Assembly (NCBI RefSeq): GCF_016808335.1
Contig: NC_053145.1
Location: forward strand, 28,593,120-28,657,119
Direction of reading: 5' to 3'
Origin: Panicum virgatum
Taxonomy: Eukaryota; Streptophyta; Magnoliopsida; Poales; Poaceae
DNA: 64,000 bases
Shown here: positions 51,519 through 62,456 of the stretch, in pieces
Layout of the letters: every line of letters starts with the position of its first letter
Numbering within the stretch: position 1 is the first letter of the stretch
The notes under the pieces: model-generated
Database searches by the model: none
The model's input: only the letters and a program-made list of their open reading frames with translations
Told to the model about the DNA's origin: nothing
Made by a program: the position numbers and the translations under genes

Positions 51519-53104
51519 TGTAGGATCAAGAACACCAACTAGAGGGGGGTGAATAGGCGGTTTAAAAACTAAAACCAACAACACTAGAGAAATTTAATTA
51601 GTAACAAAAGAAATCCCTATGTCATGCTACTACTATCTCTAGTTGGGTTTGCAACCTAGGGTGAAAAGATGCAAATCAAGCTCTAGTAAAGTAAATTGCT
51701 CAAAGTAAATGCAAGAAATAAAGTGAGCAAGAGAAGTAACCGAGCTTGACACAAGAATTTATCCCATGGTGTCGATGACTTGCCGGTCACCCCTAATCCA
51801 CGTTGAGGTGGATTCCAAGAATCAACCGCTCCTCTATCAAGAACCTCTTGATCTTGAGCCGGCTTGAATCAAGGAACCACTCCACACCTCGATTCCACTA
51901 GAGTTTCTCTTCACCACTCCGGTGAGGTGAGCACAAGACCTCTCACAACCAAAATCGGGGCTCCTCAACAATCTCCTTGGAGGTGCTCCACAAAATCCTC
52001 TTCTCCAAGCCGTCTAAGGAGCAGCAACTCTCAAGAGTAACAAGTCGATGACACTTACTTGAAGTTTCCCTAGTGTCACAAAGCTCAAACTCTTGATGCA
52101 ATGCACTAGGATGCTCTCACACTCTCAAATATGCAATCTTTAAGCAAGTGTGTGTGAGAGAGGGATGCCTTAGCTCTATGATGTCAAGTATGCAGTCCAA
52201 ATGGCCAAAAGAGCCTCCCAATGGCCGGGCATTGGGTATATATAGCCAACCCCTCAAAAGCTAGCCATTACACTCTTTTCTGCAAAATCGCGGACCATCT
52301 GCGGTTCAAAAACCAGACTGTCCACCACTATAAACCAGTGAGTCAGAGTGCAATGATTGTGTGTCAGAACTAGCCGTTATAGCCTTGGCGGACCGTCCAC
52401 GCCGCAGGGGTGGACCGTCCACGGTTAAGAGTTCCACACTACCAGAGACGAACATCGTCTCTAGTACAACTTTGAAATTAGCCGGTGGACCGTCCGCGCC
52501 CCAGGGGCGGACCGTCCGCCGTTCAAACCATCAGCCCAGCTAGAGAAATACCCTCTCTGGTATAAAGTTGAGTTAAAGGGGCGGACCGTCCGCACCCCAT
52601 GGGCGTACCGTCCGCCCTTCATTTTTCAGCCCACACCAGAGACAACATCGTCTCTGGTACATTTTTCAAATGTACTGCGGACCGTCCGCACCCCATGGGC
52701 GGACAGTCCGCACTTAGTTAGTAGGCTCCCAATTTGATGTTTTTCAAACCTTTTCAAAACGCCATTAGCCCTCATCTATGCATCTAGACATTTTGAGCAA
52801 AATGGCACAAATGACCCGTCAAGCACGAGTACATGACCCCTCTTGATAGTACGGCTATCTATCCAACAAATCCGGTCACTTTTCATCCACTAAACACCTT
52901 GTGACTGGTAAAATGCAAAAGCCCTAGTTTATACCTTTGCCTTGAGCCCGAGCTTTGCACATTATCTCCAAAACACCATACGTTCACAATCAAATCCCTT
53001 TCATCTGTGGATCAACCTATACTCATTATCTCAAATGAAATCGTTAATCCACAAACCATCGTCATTAATTACCAAAACTTGAATTAGGGGCCTAGATGCT
53101 TTCA
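51519..53104 (-). repeat. Right (5') LTR of the Copia element
   Basis: 1586 bp. Plus-strand ends TGTAGGATCAAGAAC and GATGCTTTCA. Minus-strand TATATATA at 52237-52244. The palindrome array is at 52289-52700. Differs from the left LTR by scattered substitutions and short indels. Confidence 0.93.
52289..52700 (+). repeat. Array of GCGGACCGTCCGC palindromes, right LTR
   Basis: About ten copies or variants, at the same places as in the left LTR but with different mutated positions (for example GCGGACCATCTGCGG, GGACCGTCCACG, GCGTACCGTCCGCC). The best preserved are near 52511, 52579 and 52677. The CCAGAGAC/GTCTCTGG inverted repeats alternate here too (52440-52460, 52635-52660). Confidence 0.9.
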
Positions 53105-53109
53105 GTGAT

Positions 53110-55297
53110 CCAATGGTGCGCCGGTGAAGGAGAAGATTACCCAATGGAAGGTACCCTTGAGACCGTTATGTTCCGCGATTTTGTGGAATGTGGTCTTGCT
53201 CTTCCCGTGTCAGAGTTTTTTTATAGACTACTTCAGTTTTGGGGAATCCAATTACATCATCTTACTCCCCAATCCATCTCGCATCTTTCCATTTTTACCC
53301 ATTTCTGTGGAAGCATTCCTTGGGATTCTTCCACATTTCCATCTTTTTCAACATTTCTTCTTCCTTGTTCCTGTCCCAATGCCACCAATCCTGCCGTCGT
53401 CGGGGGCTGTGAATTAGTGCTCCGTCCAGAGACCCACAGCGAGTACTTGGCATATGATCCAGTGGGTAAAGGAGCCTAATGGAAGAAGTTCAGGTTCCAT
53501 GTTGGGAACTTTGAATCCCCGCTTCCAGAAAGGGTTGTTGGCGCCCCCCAGGTCCAAGAAAGCTGGTCGAGTAGAGGACCTGGTGGCAAGTAAGTTGAAG
53601 CCATTCTTCGTGTGATTGCCACTATTAAGAACAAAGGAGTCACTGGAGATCATGTGGTCTTCTCATTTGTTAGTTGCCGGACGCAACCACTCCAGCTGCG
53701 AAAGCATCCTGCTTTTAGATATGAAGGCATGTAGGATAGCACTAGGATGTCCCTAGAGCCAATGGCTCAGTCTGAAGTAATCAAGAGATGCTGCAAAGTA
53801 CTCGATAACTTCGACAAGTCTTTGACGCTTCCAATACTCTTCTCGGCACAAAATCCTCCCGAGAATGCATGGGTATGTGTTTTGAAAACCATGTCAAGTA
53901 CTTGTCGTTTATCATTTCTGATCTTCTGACGAATTCTTGGCTTTTTTTGCAGAAAAATTATAAGTCCTAGTATTGTATGCCCTCGACTTCTGTAGATGCC
54001 GACTCTAGTGATAGCAAGAAACGGAAGGCGACTCCTGGATCTTTGTTGCAGAGAAAAGTTCCTCGTCTTTATGCCGGCCAGTAAGTATATAATATTCCAT
54101 TGATTTTGTCCTGTTTGCCTCAGCTTTCTTATTCAGAATATTGCTTGGCTAGGATTCAATATCTTTCGGCACATGAAAAAGATCAAGTTCAAGACTTCCG
54201 CAACTAGATGTCGAGTGGTTCGGAGGGAACTAGTCGATCAGCCCCCGAGTCACCTGTAATTGGGTTAATCGAGACCCCAGCTGCCAGTTTGCCAAGTGCA
54301 GACATAGCGGAAAAATCAAGCAAACCATGCCCCGAAGCACCTGATCATACTCCTGTGGCTGCTGAAGAACCTCCAATGCTGGTAGGTCTGGAAGTAGTGG
54401 GGCTGAAGGGTCGAAAGATCCTTCCGTTCGACTTGTGCCTTTCCAGTCCATGACCCAGTCAACCCAAGAAGAGTTGGGTAAAGAATTGTTTGATGATCCA
54501 CTGTTGTCTCTAGACAACATGAAGAAACTTGCAGACTGCATGCAATGGAGTTTTAAATTTACCAATGTGAGTCTTCTGCCGCTACTTGTCTTCGTCGAGT
54601 AGTAAATAATGTCTAATCAGATTTGTCTTGTATGTCATAGGATGTAGCCAATCGATCTTTCCTAAAGTCTCATGCTCTGTATAAGACTGTAGACAACCAG
54701 AAGATCTTGGAGGAGCAGAAAGCTATGATTGCCAAACGACTAGATGAAGCCCTTGCTGCTCGTAATAAGCTATATGAAGCAAATCGACAGCATCATCTGC
54801 AAATTTGTGATATGAAATGCCCGATCAAGAATCTTGAAGAAGAAAAATCAAAGCTTCAGGAAGAAAATTCTAGGCTTCAAAAGCAATTGCAGACTGCCCA
54901 AGCTTGTAAGTACCCAATCTTTTGCCTTGGTTTTGCTTTGTCAATAATAATTACTGAAAACTCTTTTCCATCAGGTTCTCCAGAAGACCATACTTGACTA
55001 GTTGCAGCAGCTCAAGCTCTTGTGGATGTAGTTGATTCAGAAGAAGGGTCGTCAAATAGCAAGTCCTTGGTGGTGCATTTAGAAGAAGCTCCCCAGAAGA
55101 TTTTTGATGTCATGACGGCTACTTCCAAGAATTATCTAACCCACATGATAGGAGTTGTTAAATCTTACTTGCCTCACTTCAATTTAGCTCCCATAACTAA
55201 GGGAATAGCTCCCACTTGTTCCGATGAGAAATTCCGGGACTATTGTAAAGAATCAGAAGTGATTGCTGAGGAGATTCTGAAGAACATGGCAGAGTAG
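53110..55297 (+). pseudogene. Tat antisense spliced gene, main part (element C copy)
   Basis: Continues from 41733 after the Copia insertion. The PF04195-like domain reads FVECGLALPVSEFF and LHHLTPQS near 53180-53280, followed by a frameshift near 53313 and stops at about 53477. GT-AG introns are readable at 53873-53952, 54081-54152, 54567-54640 and 54906-54974. Exons encode Ser/Pro-rich sequence, then a long heptad-like coiled coil (residues from about 54707 to 54905, KLYEANRQ to QLQ), and the C-terminal VVKSYLPHFNLAP domain ending at TAG 55295-55297. This C-terminus matches D (18154) and A (25003). The multi-intron layout is shared with A. Confidence 0.72.
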
Positions 55298-55452
55298 TTT
55301 GCTTGTAACAACTCTTATAATTTGTAGTGATTCCTTGTCGCTGTTCATATTTTGTATCCTATTGGTGTGTCTTTAAGAGCATGATCTGACACCATAGGAT
55401 AAGTATAACTAGTCGATCAATCGAGTAGAATACTCGCATGGAGTGATCTCTA
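55298..55452 (-). other. Element C spacer after the antisense gene
   Basis: Non-coding, leads into the tandem repeats. It corresponds to 18155-18534 in D. Confidence 0.5.
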
Positions 55453-56040
55453 AAGTTAATCATGTAAGATGAGTCCCGTCGAACTTATCCAAATAGAAAG
55501 GACTTGTAAAGATATCCATAAACTTCTCGAGCAAGCGAGTAGTGTTTCTTAACCAAGGACTGGAGTAATCCGTAAGACAAAACTGTTAGGTACGAACCCC
55601 GTCGGGTTGCCCAAGATGTAAATGTCAAAGGGATATCTAAAAATTTACTCGAGCAGGGCGAGTAAAATGTCCTTTAACTAAGGACTGGAGTAATCCTTAA
55701 GGCAAAACTGTTAGGTATGAACCCCGTCGGGCTATCCAAGACGTAAATGCCAGAAAGATATCCAAAACTTACTCGAGCGAGCCGAGTAAGGCGTCTAACT
55801 TGTAGACTAGAGTAACTACTAAAATTGACCTATTAGAGCGAACCCCATCGGGTTGCCCAGGACGGACAAAATATAGTAGTATCCATAACATACTCGAGCG
55901 AGCGAGTAGTTTTGCCTTTATAACAAGGCTGGAGTCCCTTATAGTTGACCTGTTAGGATGAACTCCGTCGAGTTACCCAAGATGGACAACTAGTAAAGGT
56001 ATCCACTCACCTTCTCGAGCTAGGCGAGTAGGTTGTGCCC
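55453..56040 (-). repeat. Tandem array of about 121-bp units in element C
   Basis: About five units repeat with a period near 121 bp, marked by GACTGGAGTAATCC at about 55559 and 55680 and diverged forms near 55803 and 55926. Each contains an inverted CTCGAGC...GCGAGTA motif. The units resemble those of A at 32640-33290, so both arrays come from a shared ancestor, but unit sequences within an array are more alike. Confidence 0.88.
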
Positions 56041-56202
56041 ATATATTAAGGGAAAGGATGCGGCTTGTGTAGTTCTCCTGATGGAAAACTGTGTAAGCTA
56101 TCCTGAACTATTGATGCTATTAGATTGCCTTATGTAGTCGATATGCTAATAAGGACCCTCACTTTATTAAAGAAATCGACTAACACCACTAAGCTGCTTG
56201 GA
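56041..56202 (-). other. Element C spacer before integrase stop
   Basis: No gene seen. Downstream untranslated sequence of pol on the minus strand. Confidence 0.5.
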
Positions 56203-57542
56203 TCAAGGATAAAACTTGTGCAAGTGCTCGATGTTCCAGGAATTTGGTACCTCATTGCCATCTGCATCAGTGATTCTGTATGATCCTGGTCTTGTAACCT
56301 TGGTTACGATGAAGGGACCTTCCCATATGGAATTTAGCTTGTGCAGTCCTGTCTCATCCTGAATCCGGCGAAGTACTAGGTCTCCAATGTTGATGGATCT
56401 TTGCTGGACATTGCGATCATGATAGCGTCTGACTCCTTGAAGGTATCTAGCCGATTGAGTTAAGGCGTTGACTCTGGCCTCTTCGACTGAATCTGACTCA
56501 AGTTGTCGAGCTTCATCTGCCTCTCCTTCTTGATAGGCTTCTACTCTTGGGGATCTCCACATGATATCTGCTGGTAGTATAGCCTCTGACCCATAGGTAA
56601 GGAAGAAAGGAGATTGTCCAGTTGCTTTCCTAGGCTGGGTTCGCAGCCCCCAGACTACATGAGGAAGTTCTTGAATCCACTTGCCACCTTTCTTGGTGTT
56701 GGCATCGTAGAGTCTTTTCTTCAAGCCGTCGAGTACTAAACCATTGATGCGCTCAACTTGCCCATTTGCCCGAGGGTGGGCTACTGAAGCATATTTGACC
56801 TCGATGTAGGAATTGTCACAGAAATCCCAAAAAGATTGTGAGGTGAAGCTAGAGCCAAGATCTGTGATGATGGTGTGGGGAAAGCCAAATCAGTGAATAA
56901 TGTCAGAGATGAAATCCACTGCTCGGTCGGATGAAATCTTGACATTGGGCTTGTACTCGATCCACTTGGTAAACTTGTCGACTGCTACCAGCACGTGATT
57001 GAATCCTCCTAGAGCTACGGTCAGTGGTCCGATCATGTCCAAACTCCAATAGGCGAACGGCCATGATGGAGGGATTGTTATCAGGTTGTGTGCTGGGACG
57101 TGAGTCTTTTTATTGAAAAATTGGTAGCCAGGGCATCGTATGACAAGGTCCTCTGCGTCCGAAACAGCTGTTGGCCAAAAGAACCCTGACCTGTACGCCT
57201 TGCCAACTAGTGTCCTTGATGCGGCGTGGTTGCCGCAAACTCCTTCGTGAGGATGCCCGAAGCAGAGCGCTTGTATAGGTTGTCACCAACCAGGACGAAA
57301 CCCTTGCTGCGCCTGATGATGCGGGCAACTTCAGCACTTTTAGGATCGGCATGTGGTGGAAATTTGAATTCCTTGATGAAGTTGATGAATTGAGTCCGCC
57401 AATCTTCTTTGATCATTAGTACTTCTCTGACTGTGGACGTGGCCTCCATGTCAGCAACTTGTTGGCTTAGTACCTTGACTGATGGATGATGAAGTTCCTG
57501 GACAAAGACTCCGGGTGGAACAGCTGCTCAGGTGGATCCAAG
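56203..57542 (-). pseudogene. Tat integrase of element C (broken)
   Basis: The zinc-binding part (around 57449-57207, with HADPKSAEVARIIRRS and a later cysteine region) is frame-shifted and appears partly deleted near 57240. The core's first aspartate lies in SLDMIGP (about 57035), the second in ITDLGSSF (about 56865), and the glutamate in NGQVERINGLV (about 56760). A stop interrupts near 56893. The C-terminal frame 56724-56203 is intact for 173 codons: WGLRTQPRKATGQSPF, YHDRNVQQRSINIGDLVLR, a GPF module (IWEGPFIVTKV) and a FYP end. No chromodomain. Stops show it is inactive. Confidence 0.85.
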
Positions 57543-57902
57543 CTAGGAAAGGACATCGGCTCCCACATTGTTGTCACGATCGACGTGGTGGATTTCCAAT
57601 CCTGAGAACTTGTTTTTGAGCTTTCTGATTTGTTCAACATATGCATCCATGGTATCCTTGTTGATGTCCCATTCCTTGTTTACTTGTTGTACAACGAGTA
57701 GGGAATCGCCGTAAACGAGTAGTCGCTTGATTCCAAGAGAAACTGCTAGTCGAAGACCATGTAGCAACACCTCATATTCAGCTTCATTGTTGGAAACCTT
57801 GAACAGGATTTGGAACACATACTTCAGTTGCTCTCCCTTGGGGGAGATGAATAGGACTCCCGCACCCCCTCCGTCGAGCTTGAGTGAGCCGTCAAAGCAC
57901 AT
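57543..57902 (-). pseudogene. Additional RNase H of the Tat lineage (aRNH-like)
   Basis: A 119-codon frame starts MCFDGSLKLDGGGAG (catalytic aspartate in the FDGS motif), then NNEAEYEVLLHGL, VYGDSLLVV and ends near HVDRDNNVGADVLS. These are the catalytic positions of an RNase HI-type fold: D, E, D, D. Position between the connection domain and integrase, after the ordinary RNase H, is the hallmark of Tat elements with a second, archaeal-like RNase H. The frame itself is intact over the domain. Confidence 0.8.
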
Positions 57903-59320
57903 TACCCAATGCTCTAGACGTTATGAAGTGCTGGAATCTGATTTTCTTGCCATTCAGCTAAGAAGTCAACTAGTGCCTGTGACTTGATTGTTGTTCTTGG
58001 CTTGAAGTTGATGCCTGTGACTTGATTGTTGTTCTTGGCTTGAAGTTGATTTCCAAGGCTCCCAGTTCAACTGCCCATTTTGAAATCCGTCCGGTGGCGT
58101 CCCGATTGTGGAGTATATCCCCCAATGGGAAGTCGGTTATCACTGAGATCTTGTACTCGTCGAAATAATGCCGGAGTTTCCTGGAGGTGATTAGGATTCC
58201 ATACAGAAGTTTCTAAATTGATGGATATCTAACCTTTGATTCAGAGAGTACTTCGCTGATGAAGTAAACTATTCTCTGGACGCCATAGGTGTGGCCTTCC
58301 TCCGGGCGTTCGACTACTATCGCCGTACTGACCACATGAGTAGTTACAGCGATATAGAGGAGTAGTTCCTCGCCAGGTAGTGGAGCTGTCAGGACCGGCA
58401 GTGACTGGAGGTGATGCTTGAGGTTCTCGAGTGCTTCCGCGGCTTCTGTAGTCCACTCGAATTTATCTTGTCGCTTTAAGAGCTTGAAGAAGGGTAAGCC
58501 CCGTTCGCCAAGCCTGGACAAGAATCTATTTAAGGCTGCCATGCAGCCTGTAAGCTTCTGAATGTCCTTGATGGTAGCTGGAGCATCCATGGCCATGATG
58601 GCGTTGATTTTCTCTTGATTAGCTTCAATTCCTCGGTTGCTGACAATGAATCCGAGTAGTTTTCCGGAGGGCACGCCAAAGACGCACTTGGTTGGATTAA
58701 GCTTCCAGCGGAATTTTTGAAGGCTGTTCAAGGTCTGTTCCAGGTCAGTAATAAATTGATCCTGGGTTTTTGTTTTGACAACGACATCGTCAACATAAGC
58801 TTCAACATTGCGATGTAGCTGATCGGCGAAGCACAGCTGTATCGCGCGCTGGTAGGTAGCACCAGCGTTCTTCAACCCAAAGGACATAGTCTTGTAAGCG
58901 TATGCCCTGTAAGTTGTGATGAAGGCCGTCTTAATTTGGTCTTCTTCTTTCAGGGCGATCTGATGGTACCCTTAATAGTAGTCGAGGAAGGATAGTAGGA
59001 CACATCTGTCTGTCGAGTCGATCACTTGATCAATGCGTGGTAGCCCGAAAGGATCCTTTGGGCAATGCTTGTTTAGATCGGTGTAGTCGATGCTCATCCT
59101 CCACTCGTTGTTGTTCTTTTTCTAGACGAGCACAAGGGTTAGCCAGCCAATCAGGATGGTAGACTTCCTTAATGAACCCTGCTGCGAGTAGTTTTGCCAA
59201 CTCTTTCTTGATGGCCTCTCGCTTGTTGGGTGAGAAATGCCATAGCCGTTGTTTCTTCGGTGTGGCTTTAGGGTTAACTTTCAAGGCGTGCTCGATCAAC
59301 TCCTTGGGCACACCTGGCAT
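57903..59320 (-). pseudogene. Tat RT and first RNase H of element C (broken)
   Basis: The RT N-terminus frame (59320-59030) includes KQRLWHFSP and AGFIKEVYHPDWLANP. A TAG near 59124 and a frameshift near 59115 break it. Another stop lies near 58973. The frame 58887-58213 has FGLKNAGATYQR and the catalytic YVDDVVVKT box (about 58785). Connection and the first RNase H continue as FEWTTEAAEA and VRYPSI, then a stop at 58213-58215. The stretch 58212-57903 retains degenerate RNase H sequence and contains a 38-bp tandem duplication at 57975-58050. At least four disabling changes. Confidence 0.85.
57975..58050 (+). repeat. 38-bp tandem duplication in Tat pol
   Basis: The unit starting GCCTGTGACTTGATTGTTG occurs twice back to back (57975-58012 and 58013-58050) with no differences that I can see. 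38 is not a multiple of three, so it shifts the pol frame. Confidence 0.9.
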
Positions 59321-59383
59321 ATCCGCTGGTTTCCACGCGAATACATCTCGGTTGGCCCTAAGGAAGTTGACGAGCTCGAGTTC

Positions 59384-59944
59384 CTATTTGTCACCCAGTC
59401 CTGCTCTGATGATGGTTGTCTTGGAATCGTCTCCCTCTTGTAACTGGATAGTCTTGGTGCCTACATCACCAGTTGGGTTAACTGATGATTGGCTTTGCTT
59501 TTTGGAAAACATCGACTCCTTTAGTGAGAGTTCCTTAGTAGCAGCAAGTATTTCGCTGACAGAGCTAGGGACCCGGGTAGTGGTAGCATGGTCTATTGCT
59601 TCCTTGTCGCACTCGAAAGATTTGAGGAGGTCTCCACGTAGTGAAAGGACTCTTGAATTGCCTGGCATCTTGAGGAGCAAGTAGACATAGTGCGGTACTG
59701 CCGTGAACTTGGCTAGTGCAGATCTTCTCAGGATGGCATGGTATGAAGATTCGAAGTCGGCTACTTCGAATTTGATGTATTCTGTCCGGAAGTTCTGTTC
59801 TATACCGAATATGACTGGGAGGGTGATCGAACCAATTGGTGTAGAGGAATTTCCGGGGACGATGCCGTAGAACGGAGCCTTGCTTGGAGTAAGCAGACTC
59901 ATATAGTTGAGGCCCATCTTTGTCAATGTGCTTGCAAAGATCAA
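59384..59944 (-). pseudogene. Tat protease region of element C
   Basis: A 187-codon frame with FASTLTKMGL, FEVADFESSYHAILRRSALA (the C-terminal part of the retropepsin fold) and an acidic linker into RT. Just upstream, the place of the D-G-G-S catalytic segment before NLIFA seems to be missing: the sequence runs VLINLIFA without the glycine-serine motif. That suggests a small in-frame deletion of the active site. A stop at 59384 ends it before RT. Confidence 0.7.
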
Positions 59945-59994
59945 ATTGATGAGTACTCGAGTAAGCTTGGAGCCCTGGACGACTGGATCGAGTA

Positions 59995-62410
59995 CTAGCG
60001 GGAACTTTCCAAGTTCAGAGAAGCTGGTCCATTGATCCTCCCTGAGAAGGTAATGGGGACCTCGCTGTACTTGAGTGGCCTCTGAATTGCTGGCTCAACT
60101 AAGAGGATCTCTCTGAGTAGGAGCTTTTGAGCTCGCTTGGAGAAGCTAGGAACTCCTCCAAATATGACATTGACGATGTTTTGTTGCTGTTGGAAGCCGT
60201 CGTGGTCTTTCTTGTCTTCTTCATCATCTTTGTCTTGTTCCTTCTTAGGAGCTACTGCAGGTTCCGATTGGAAGAATTTGCGCAGGATCGTGCACTCCCA
60301 CATCGAGTGGTTGCTCTTGGGGTGGATCGGACATCTCTTGTTGTGGAGAATCTTGTCAAACTGGTCTTGCGGCTTGTCGCCCTTCTTACCACGTGGTGTG
60401 CGATCCATTGTGCAGACAGTGTTGTCAGGCTTACGCTTGCATGTGGGATCCCGCTGGTTGCTGGGCCCTCCTCGATCGTTATGGCGCTTCCCATTGTTGT
60501 CATTGTTGCGGCGAGGAAAGCGGCTGCGTTCTTGCTCCTCTTCGTCTGTCCAGCGCTGCATCATGTCTCGTAGATCTACCACTATCTTGGGGCGATTACG
60601 CCCAAAGTCGTGTTACAGGGATTGGACAGTGATGCGCTCTGGAAGTAGTAGATGACGTCAGTGGCAGCGACGTTGGGGATGGTAGCTCTTGTGTCGAATA
60701 AGCGCTTGACGTAGGATCTGATCGACTCACCTTGCTCCTGCTTGATCATGGACAGGGCGTGGCGAGTAGCTACTCGGTGTAGCGACCCTTGGAAGTTGTC
60801 GACAAATGCCTTCTTGAGGTCCTCCCACGAGTGGATTGACTCGCGCGCCAAGCTCTCGAGACATGTCAGGGGTAGAGGACCTTGGTGTTGGTATTTCCAC
60901 CTGCAACACTAATAGTGGTTGAGTATAAATGTAACCATTGAGCAGGGTCTTGCTTACCGTCATACTTTTGGATGTTCGTAGGCTTGAAGTCCTTCGAGTA
61001 CTCGATGTTGTCGAAAGCCCTGCTCAAGGCTTGGAAGCGATCGGAATTGTCCGCAAGCTGTGCTCTGCGTCTTGCGTTGATGATATCCCGTGCGTCCACG
61101 ATGGAGCCGGCTACCTCTTCCCTATTGTGCCCACGGTTGTTGTTGCGGTTTGGCTGAGGCCCAGGAGCTTGGTTTGCTTGTGGTTGGCCACCCCTGGTGC
61201 GATGACTACTCGCAGCTTCCTGGTCATCCTGATTCCTTTGGTTTTGCTACTCCGGCTGTTGTTGATGATTGTGGCCTTTGGGAGTACGGCTCGCCTGAGG
61301 TATGACTATTGCAGTGGCCCTTGATCGCGTGCCGTGGAGTGAGGACAATGGGATCTGTCTCTCGAGTTGTTCAACGGCATTCTTGGTGAGATTTATGACT
61401 CGCTCTAACTCTGGATTTCGGGGCATCTTCATGAGTCGCAGGGTTGCTTCTGTCATCGCAGCGATTGGTGTCCTGAAGATAGGATCCGCGACATTATTGA
61501 ATTCGTCGTTGAGGTTGTGTGGTGGAATACGAGCATGTTCAGCCGCACGAGTCCTGCGCTCCTCTTTGCGTTGATTCCTTGCTCTGCGGGCTGTGCGAGT
61601 AGCTTCATCTTCGTCTGCTGGAGCGCCTTGGGTCAGATTGTTTGCTGAGATCTGATCCACGGTTTCGTTTGGATCGTGATGACTAGGAGCACCTCCGGGT
61701 TGGATGATCACAGGAACCAAATGCTTGTGAGAGAAGCTTTCCAGGTCTGACTTGTAATCAGCTAGGACAGTTCCACCAAACCCAGTTTCCCGCTCGATTA
61801 TGAGGGGAGTGTCGTGTTGGAACGGGAAATCATCAATACTGGCGACTTCTCGCAGGTTGTCGAGTAATTCTGCGAGAGTGTGGCTTCAGCAAGATTTAAG
61901 TTGTATCTTACCCAGCGCATTGGTGATGAAATCTAGGCTGTCTTGAGGTGACTCGTATGGATCTGGGTATACGTCGAAAACGGGTGCCTCCCGGGTAGCG
62001 GTAACAGATTGGTTTTCGACGTGAAGAAGGAGATCCAAGCTATTTTCAGAGAAGGATCTAATCATCTATTTGTAAGCAGATGATGAATTGCGCAGACCAA
62101 AGATGGGCTGCGCAAGAAGAGTCTCAATCCGAGTAGATTTCAGTCTGAGATCAATCTGAGTCCGAGTGGAACTCGACTTATCTTCGAGTTTCGCCTCGGT
62201 CTCCTTGGCGAGGTTGGGAAGCAACGTGATGCCGCGATCGCAAGATCTGGCAAGCTTGTTGGAATCTTCCGACGTAGAGATCTTCGGTGTGGGAGAGTTG
62301 GTTAGGTGGCTGTCGAAGCCGCCCAATCCATTGGCGACGCAGACCCATAAGCCGAAGGTGAAGGTGGCGCCTTGGGGTGGCGTCATGGTGCTGAAAGCGA
62401 AGGTGGCCAT
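59995..62410 (-). pseudogene. Tat gag of element C (broken)
   Basis: The N-terminal frame 62410-62066 starts MATFAFSTMTPPQG right after the PBS. Subsequent frames are 61720-61247 (basic RRARNQRKEERRTR patch), 61099-60866 (RAFDNIEYSKDFKPTNI then KYDGKQDPAQWLHLY, the typical Gypsy capsid start), 60851-60582 (SWEDLKKAFVDNFQG capsid C-terminal lobe) and 60582-59995 (basic, then CPIHPKSNHSMWEC, which takes the place of the nucleocapsid zinc finger but lacks the standard CCHC spacing). Stops separate the frames. The order agrees with Gypsy gag. Confidence 0.82.
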
Positions 62411-62436
62411 CGAACTCGCTGATGAACTCGCCGATT

Positions 62437-62454
62437 CCCCTACCTGGCGCGCCA
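62437..62454 (-). other. Primer-binding site of element C
   Basis: On the minus strand TGGCGCGCCAGGTAGGGG follows the LTR end by two bases, as in A (37144-37161). The difference from A is one transition. Confidence 0.7.
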
Positions 62455-62456
62455 GC

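Larger units (their letters stand above)
41734..53104 (-). mobile_element. SIRE/Maximus-like Copia retrotransposon, complete
   Basis: 11,371 bp with LTRs at 41734-43297 and 51519-53104 and an exact GTGAT duplication (41729-41733, 53105-53109). On the minus strand the order is 5' LTR, PBS, long gag, protease, integrase, RT, RNase H, a GC-palindrome region, an extra ORF, polypurine tract and 3' LTR. Integrase before RT defines Copia. The long gag with two zinc knuckles and the extra ORF downstream of RNase H fit the SIRE/Maximus group. Several stops and one frameshift make this copy inactive. The LTRs differ at scattered positions, so it is not very young. Confidence 0.93.
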
